This document shows positions 59,506 through 64,000 of a DNA stretch of 64,000 nt, one piece after another. The notes below the pieces were generated by a model that ran no database searches, had not been told where the DNA came from, and saw nothing but the letters and a program-made list of their open reading frames with translations. Each line of letters begins with the position of its first letter. Positions within the stretch are counted from its first letter, which is position 1. The translations under genes were made by a program, and so were the position numbers. This DNA comes from Cyclobacteriaceae bacterium (GTDB lineage Bacteria; Bacteroidota; Bacteroidia; Cytophagales; Cyclobacteriaceae): the NCBI GenBank assembly GCA_016786585.1, contig JAEUUI010000030.1, positions 434,001 through 498,000 of the forward strand, in the 5' to 3' direction.

Positions 59506-59755
59506 AATTAATTAAGCCAACATTACTTGAAGCAGGGTGCGGGAATATAACCATTGATGCGTACGTTAATCGAAACAAAATCTGTTTTCGATCAATTTTC
59601 ACGGTCGAATGGAGGGTAGAAATTCCGGTTCCCCGATTCAATCCGTTATTTAATTTTTTTTTTAAGATTTCTTCCGTTTCTATAGGAGTTACTCCTATTC
59701 CAGACCATTATTTTAAGTGTATGGTCTTACCTTGTTTCGAATAATTTCCTGAAAC
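59506..59755. other. Divergent spacer with the palindromic site
   Basis: The 250 bases contain no gene. They separate the CHASE3 kinase gene (left) from the DNA glycosylase gene (right). The main visible signal is the 17-bp palindrome at 59682-59698. A T-rich tract precedes it, and TTACCTTG near 59728 resembles a -7 box with a mismatch. Confidence 0.5.
59682..59698. promoter_or_regulatory. 17-bp palindromic site, copy 2
   Basis: ATAGGAGTTACTCCTAT is the exact reverse complement of the site at 56092-56108 and is followed by TC, as in that copy read on the - strand. It is 58 bases upstream of the glycosylase ATG and 177 bases upstream of the CHASE3 kinase start. Confidence 0.55.
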
Positions 59756-60262
59756 ATGCGGTATACACCCCACATAATTGGCCGGAAAACAAGTCTTTTA
59801 CCCATTGCAGACCACAATAGTCGTGTACTTATTTTAGATACAATGCCTGGAGAAAAATCATTAATTCTTCAGCAGTACTACGCGTGTAAGAGTAATTTTT
59901 TCTGGAAAATACTTTTTAAAGTATTGAAAGTGCCGAACATCACCGACTACCGGCTTAAAAAACAGTTGTTATTCAAACATGGCATTGCACTCTGGAACGT
60001 ACTAGAATTCGGTGAACAAAAAGCAAACGGTGAATACACCGTAACCAGTGAAACATCAAACGATTTTTATACATTCTTTCAGAACCATCCCAACATCAAT
60101 CGCATTATTTTCAACGGTAACAACGCGGCTGAGTACTATGCCCAGCATGTTGGATACTATCAGGGGTTAACCATGGAGATTCTGCCTTCCACCAGCGCGT
60201 TGAACACCTGGAAATCGTTCGAAGAAAAAGCCGAAGTGTGGGCCAACGCACTTGCCCGTTAA
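59756..60262 (+). CDS. Uracil/hypoxanthine-DNA glycosylase family protein
   Basis: The 168-residue protein belongs to the uracil-DNA glycosylase superfamily, nearest to the hypoxanthine-DNA glycosylase (family 6) type. It shows RVLILDTMPGEKSLILQQYY, the FFW stretch, GIALWNVLEF and the LPSTSALN C-terminal loop. The enzyme would remove deaminated bases. The second motif LDTMPG departs from the common LGSxPG. It is the only DNA-repair gene in the window, and it lies next to a regulatory palindrome. Confidence 0.8.
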   Translation: MRYTPHIIGRKTSLLPIADHNSRVLILDTMPGEKSLILQQYYACKSNFFWKILFKVLKVPNITDYRLKKQLLFKHGIALWNVLEFGEQKANGEYTVTSETSNDFYTFFQNHPNINRIIFNGNNAAEYYAQHVGYYQGLTMEILPSTSALNTWKSFEEKAEVWANALAR

Positions 60263-60514
60263 ATCAACTCGCAATCATTGTTACCGTCATTCTGAGGGAG
60301 CGAAGCGACCGAAGAATCCCCAACAGAGTACCCGAACAAGGGGATGCTTCTGGCATGCCTTAGCATGACTATTACAAATGCAGAGATCGAAGAATCCCAA
60401 TAGAACACCCGAACAAGAAATAGCTCTGATCAACCCCTTTTAGCATGCGGTTGGTCAACCATGCGTTTGATTAACCGGTGCAAAGGCGTAACTTTAGTTA
60501 CTAAACCTTTCCCG
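60263..60514. repeat. Intergenic repeat cluster before the lipoprotein gene
   Basis: The spacer begins with a diverged member of the dispersed repeat (ACCGTCATTCTGAGGGAGCG, GACCGAAGAATCCCC, 60282-60320). It then holds two words AACA(G)AGTACCCGAACAAG and GAACACCCGAACAAG. No gene is seen. Confidence 0.5.
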
Positions 60515-61000
60515 ATGAAAACGTCTTCTCTCCTGCTTTCCGTTTGCGTAGCCTTAATCCTTACCGCCTGTAATTTTAGTGCCGGCACCAATAAAGACCT
60601 CCGCACCGGTCTGTCGTACAGCTACAATGGCTTTGCCGTTGAAAAAGTGTTGTTGGTCGATTCCGAGAATTCAATTAAAACCGACAATGAAGTTGTTATG
60701 AATTCGAAAGTAGCAATTGCCATCGAAGGTCTGACAAACTACACGCTCAAAGACGACAAAGCATTTCCGGGAATGCAACTTCTCGTTACCGACAAACAAG
60801 GTACTGCCGTAGTACAGGAAGCTGACCTATTTGCAGACTCACCAGGCTATTCAGCCGAAGACGCTGCCTTTCTCCGCGGAACTGTTACCGTTGGCGATCC
60901 AATGAAAGCAGGTGAAACATATCATGTTAAAGTTCGGGTGTGGGATAAGAACAAACCTGATAGTGAACTTACGGCCGAAATTGATCTCGTTGTTTTATAA
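60515..61000 (+). CDS. Lipoprotein of unknown function
   Basis: The ATG at 60515 gives 161 residues with a lipoprotein signal (SSLLLSVCVALILTACNF, Cys at residue 19). An upstream frame start would bury this signal. The mature part is a beta-sandwich-like domain (YSYNGFAVEKVLLVDSENS, MNSKVAIAIEGLTNYTLKDD, AGETYHVKVRVWDKNKPDSE). No family was recognised. It precedes the GH13 amylase gene by 30 bases and may be part of the same unit. Confidence 0.75.
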   Translation: MKTSSLLLSVCVALILTACNFSAGTNKDLRTGLSYSYNGFAVEKVLLVDSENSIKTDNEVVMNSKVAIAIEGLTNYTLKDDKAFPGMQLLVTDKQGTAVVQEADLFADSPGYSAEDAAFLRGTVTVGDPMKAGETYHVKVRVWDKNKPDSELTAEIDLVVL

Positions 61001-61030
61001 TCCCGCTTCTTTAACCTGAACGTATTTACC

Positions 61031-62383
61031 ATGAAACATTGCACCATCGTTGCGCTCGCGCTCCTCATTCTGACTTCAGCTTGTAAAGTCAAAGAAGCTC
61101 CGGCTCCACCACAGCAGCAAACTTCTGTCACTCATCCTGCCTGGATTATGCAGGGGAACATCTACGAAGTAAATGTGCGGCAGTACACTCCGGAAGGAAC
61201 GTTGAATGCGTTCAGTAAACATCTCGACCGGTTAAAAGATATGGGCGTACAAACGCTTTGGTTTATGCCTCTTAACCCCATCAGCAAAAAAGACCGTAAA
61301 GGTTCGCTCGGAAGCTATTACGCTGTTTCAAACTACAACACCATCAATCCGGAATTCGGAACGATGGCTGACTGGAAGAACATCGTGAAAGAAATTCATA
61401 ATCGCGGAATGAAAGTTGTGATCGATTGGGTACCCAACCACACCGGGGCGGATCATACCTGGATTACTTCCCACCCCGATTTCTACGTTCAGGATTCAAA
61501 CGGTGAGCCTGCTGTTGCGTTCGACTGGGCCGATGTACGTCAGCTTGACTACAACAACACGGTCATGCAGGACAGCATGATCAACTCAATGAAGAGTTGG
61601 CTTACAACAGGCATAGACGGCTTTCGGGTTGATGTTGCGTGGAATGTGCCCGCCGAGTTCTGGAACAAGTGCATTCCGCAACTGAAGGCTATAAAAGATG
61701 ACATCTTCATGCTTGCGGAAGGCGATAAAGCGTATCTCTCTACCAGCGGATTCAATGCAGTCTATCCGTGGCCAATGTTCAAGGCAATGATCAAAGTCGC
61801 TAAAGGCGAACGTGATGTGGCAATCCTTGACAGCATCAAAGCAGTGAACGATACGCTTTATGCACGCGGAACCATCCAAATGTATTTCACGAGCAACCAC
61901 GATGAGAATAGCTGGAATAAGTCAGACTTCGAAACATTCCCCGGGGCCGTACATGCGCCTTTCGCTGTATTTACCCAAACAATGGCGAATAGTGTTCCGC
62001 TCGTCTATAGCGGACAGGAAGAACCTGTGCTGCGTGCCCTTCAGTTCTTCGACAAAGATCCGATCAGTTTTGAGAAATATGGCCGAGAGAAGTTTTACAA
62101 AACCCTGCTCGACCTTCGTACGAAAAATCCTGCGCTTGCGGCCGATGCATCGTTTAACAAAGTATCCGTTGGAGATGACAAAGCCTTGTATGCATTCACC
62201 CGCGAGAAGGACGGTAAGAAGATTTTTGTTATCCTCAATCTTTCTGCTAAAGAACAGGAGATTGTCGTGAAGGATAAATCCCTGCACGGGAACATTTACA
62301 ACGTGTTCATGTATACAAAGGAACCGCTAAGCGATCAGCCTTGGAAAATTGAACCTTGGGGGTATGTGATCTACGAATATTGA
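61031..62383 (+). CDS. Alpha-amylase family (GH13) lipoprotein
   Basis: The 450-residue enzyme cleaves alpha-glucosidic bonds. It has a lipoprotein signal (IVALALLILTSACK, Cys at residue 18) and the four GH13 regions in order: VIDWVPNHTG, GFRVDVAWN, MLAEGDK and FTSNHDENS. These give the nucleophile D201, the acid/base E230 and the third acid D291. The N-terminus NIYEVNVRQYTPEGTL is that of the Bacteroidota amylase subfamily. A short C-terminal beta domain follows (KKIFVILNLSAKEQEIVVKD). It should act at the cell surface or in the periplasm. Confidence 0.94.
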   Translation: MKHCTIVALALLILTSACKVKEAPAPPQQQTSVTHPAWIMQGNIYEVNVRQYTPEGTLNAFSKHLDRLKDMGVQTLWFMPLNPISKKDRKGSLGSYYAVSNYNTINPEFGTMADWKNIVKEIHNRGMKVVIDWVPNHTGADHTWITSHPDFYVQDSNGEPAVAFDWADVRQLDYNNTVMQDSMINSMKSWLTTGIDGFRVDVAWNVPAEFWNKCIPQLKAIKDDIFMLAEGDKAYLSTSGFNAVYPWPMFKAMIKVAKGERDVAILDSIKAVNDTLYARGTIQMYFTSNHDENSWNKSDFETFPGAVHAPFAVFTQTMANSVPLVYSGQEEPVLRALQFFDKDPISFEKYGREKFYKTLLDLRTKNPALAADASFNKVSVGDDKALYAFTREKDGKKIFVILNLSAKEQEIVVKDKSLHGNIYNVFMYTKEPLSDQPWKIEPWGYVIYEY

Positions 62384-62391
62384 TCTGCGGA

Positions 62392-64000
62392 TTACTTGTT
62401 ACTCAACCGTAGTTCACTGAAGCTGAACAGATCTTTGCCGCCCGCGCGTTCATTTTTAAATACAAGATAGAGCGTGTGTACACCCTTCGTTTCGCGAATC
62501 TTCGAAGAGCTGTTGGGTTTTGCCGTCCCGATTAGTTCACCATCAGGTTTATCAAGGCGTAGTTCTATTTCACCTGACACATGGGTTGCCCCCATAACAA
62601 CGCTTGCATAAACAGATTTTACGGTGGTGAGATCAATTCTTTCGAACGAAGCCGAAGTGTTATGCTTGACCGCGAGCAGTGCACCGGGGGTACTGACTGC
62701 TTGTTCAGCCTTTAACACCGGGCTGCGCAATGCTACCGAAGTCATGTCGGTCAAGCTTCGCGTTCCTTTCGAACCCTGATCGTTGTACGAAGCGGTAATC
62801 ACATACGCTCCCTCCTGTTCATTACCCGGAACCACCGAACCTTTCAGCGGAAGCGAGGGTGTTTTCTTTTTGCCTAACGACAGAATGTACTCCACCATCT
62901 TCTGTGCATCGTCTTTACTGATTTGGGGGTGAGCAGCCATCTCGGTGGTGCCCCACACACCTGCACCACCTCTGATTATTTTATCGGCCAGGTTTGCAAC
63001 AGCATCTTTATCATCCCGGTACCGGTCTGCAACCTGCAGGAATGCCGGCCCGGCCGACTTCTGATCAATCAGGTGACACGACTTACAATCGCTGTTTTCA
63101 ATCAATGCCTTGCCCGGTAACTCCGCTGCAGCTTTCTGATGACCCTGCGCGACCTTGATCATGTCGTACCCTTTCACAAAATCAAATGTAATCCGAACGG
63201 AGTCAGGGCGAATCTTGCCGGAAGAAGTTGATCCATCTTCGCGATCATTCACCTCAACAGTATAAGACACTGCTGTAACCGGAAAATAAAATGTTTTGTT
63301 TCCTTCCGGGATCGATATAGTAACTTTTGGTGATTCATTGCCGGCAATGATTTCTGCGCGGGCAACCGAAACAGCCCCGTTCTGATCTCTTACCCGAAGT
63401 TCAGGCGTGTACACTCCCGGCTTATCGAACGTAACGGTAAACTTGCCATTCTTTGCTGCGTAACGCTCGCCATCGACAATCAATTCGCTTGTCAGCGGAT
63501 CGCTGTCAGGATCACTCGTGCCTTGTTCATCAAACTCAACCGTTAACGGAAGAGCGCCATTCGTTTTATTGACCGTCAATACTGCTTGTGGCGGCCGGTT
63601 GCCACCATTGTAATCGATGCGGATCAAGCGTGCATCAAAGTTTTGTTTGAACCATTGTGTTCCGTATTCCAGCATATAGAGTTTGCCGTCAGGGCCGTAG
63701 GCCAGATCCATGATATTATTAAATTTTGTATGCGGCATGAATGGCTCAATGTCCATGATCGCTCCCTGTTTGTCCATCGATACAAGAAACATCCAGTTCC
63801 GCATCCAGTCGTAGATCAGGAGCTTGCCATCGAAGTACTTTGGGAAGGCTGTTCCCACACCTTTAAAATCATCGCTATAATACACAGGACCAGCCATCGC
63901 ATTTCGGCCACCTTCTTTCACCATGGGAAACTCATCCGACTTTGCATACGGATACCAGATGAAAGGCGGAGCTACAGGCGGCAACTCGCGCTTGCCGGTA
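62392..64000 (-). CDS. PQQ sugar-dehydrogenase-like protein with PKD and cytochrome c domains, N-terminus beyond the window
   Basis: The open frame runs from the stop at 62392 to the right edge; 536 residues are visible. The outer part (FPKYFDGKLLIYDWMRNWMF, DLAYGPDGKLYMLEYG) is the end of a soluble glucose/sorbosone-dehydrogenase-type propeller. A PKD-like domain follows (LTVEFDEQGTSDPDSDPLTS). Then comes a cytochrome c domain with CKSCH and a probable Met ligand near EMAAHPQIS, and a C-terminal sugar-binding-like sandwich (HVSGEIELRLDKPDGELIGT). The fusion suggests oxidation of a sugar with electrons passed to heme. The gene converges on the amylase gene with an 8-base gap. Confidence 0.88.
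   Translation of the reverse strand, partial: TGKRELPPVAPPFIWYPYAKSDEFPMVKEGGRNAMAGPVYYSDDFKGVGTAFPKYFDGKLLIYDWMRNWMFLVSMDKQGAIMDIEPFMPHTKFNNIMDLAYGPDGKLYMLEYGTQWFKQNFDARLIRIDYNGGNRPPQAVLTVNKTNGALPLTVEFDEQGTSDPDSDPLTSELIVDGERYAAKNGKFTVTFDKPGVYTPELRVRDQNGAVSVARAEIIAGNESPKVTISIPEGNKTFYFPVTAVSYTVEVNDREDGSTSSGKIRPDSVRITFDFVKGYDMIKVAQGHQKAAAELPGKALIENSDCKSCHLIDQKSAGPAFLQVADRYRDDKDAVANLADKIIRGGAGVWGTTEMAAHPQISKDDAQKMVEYILSLGKKKTPSLPLKGSVVPGNEQEGAYVITASYNDQGSKGTRSLTDMTSVALRSPVLKAEQAVSTPGALLAVKHNTSASFERIDLTTVKSVYASVVMGATHVSGEIELRLDKPDGELIGTAKPNSSSKIRETKGVHTLYLVFKNERAGGKDLFSFSELRLSNK

Overview
The window is a chromosomal stretch from a member of the Bacteroidota, most likely the order Cytophagales. 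This rests on a PorP/SprF-type type IX secretion protein, a giant secreted protein with a gliding-type (type B) C-terminal sorting domain, families common in that group (DUF2911, DUF5690, DUF4097, Y_Y_Y-propeller sensor kinases), promoters of the TTG-N(about 20)-TAnnTTTG type, and dispersed Bacteroidota-style intergenic repeats. Species was not determined.

Layout. 0-8 kb: the 5' part of a GNAT acetyltransferase with a possible attenuator, a TRIC-type channel protein, and a divergent pair of a PorP/SprF protein and a 1760-residue type IX cargo protein. 8-16.5 kb: housekeeping genes, all but one on + (GH20 hexosaminidase, NUDIX, threonylcarbamoyl-AMP synthase, phosphofructokinase, phosphoglycerate kinase, RRM protein, SLC13 carrier); the exception is a small membrane protein on -. 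16.5-20.5 kb: an accessory island of seven short, unrelated, A+T-rich genes, all on +, most of them preceded by a recurring boundary sequence around AACGTT. This is a candidate cassette array and the best lead for something undescribed. 20.7-21.3 kb: 28 tandem copies of a 21-bp repeat in perfect register. 21.4-31.8 kb: two RibD-like reductases, a sigma/anti-sigma pair, ahcY, a DsbA-like protein, a BNR-repeat protein, and an ABC export-type system with a His-rich permease. 31.8-36.1 kb: rsfS, ftsH, lpxH and a secreted protein. 36.1-36.7 kb: three copies of a roughly 195-bp unit carrying four small hairpins. 36.9-42.5 kb: a sigma-54-type regulator with its kinase, acpP, a YopX-like protein, a lipid kinase and a DUF2911 protein. 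42.5-59.5 kb: a region rich in signalling genes (four kinase/regulator sets and one sigma factor/anti-sigma/DUF4097 operon). 59.7-64 kb: a DNA glycosylase, lipoproteins, a GH13 amylase, and a truncated sugar dehydrogenase/cytochrome c fusion.

How the genes work together. The PorP-like protein plausibly serves the adjacent type B cargo at the outer membrane. The sigma factor at 53.5 kb, the HEAT-repeat membrane protein and two DUF4097 proteins form a tightly coupled envelope-response operon. At 54-59.5 kb, a membrane protein overlapping a soluble-type kinase, a LuxR-type regulator and a CHASE3 kinase/receiver/receiver-kinase operon sit together. An identical 17-bp palindrome (ATAGGAGTTACTCCTAT) flanks this block at 56.1 and 59.7 kb, which suggests a shared regulator.

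All assignments come from reading the sequence. No database search was run.
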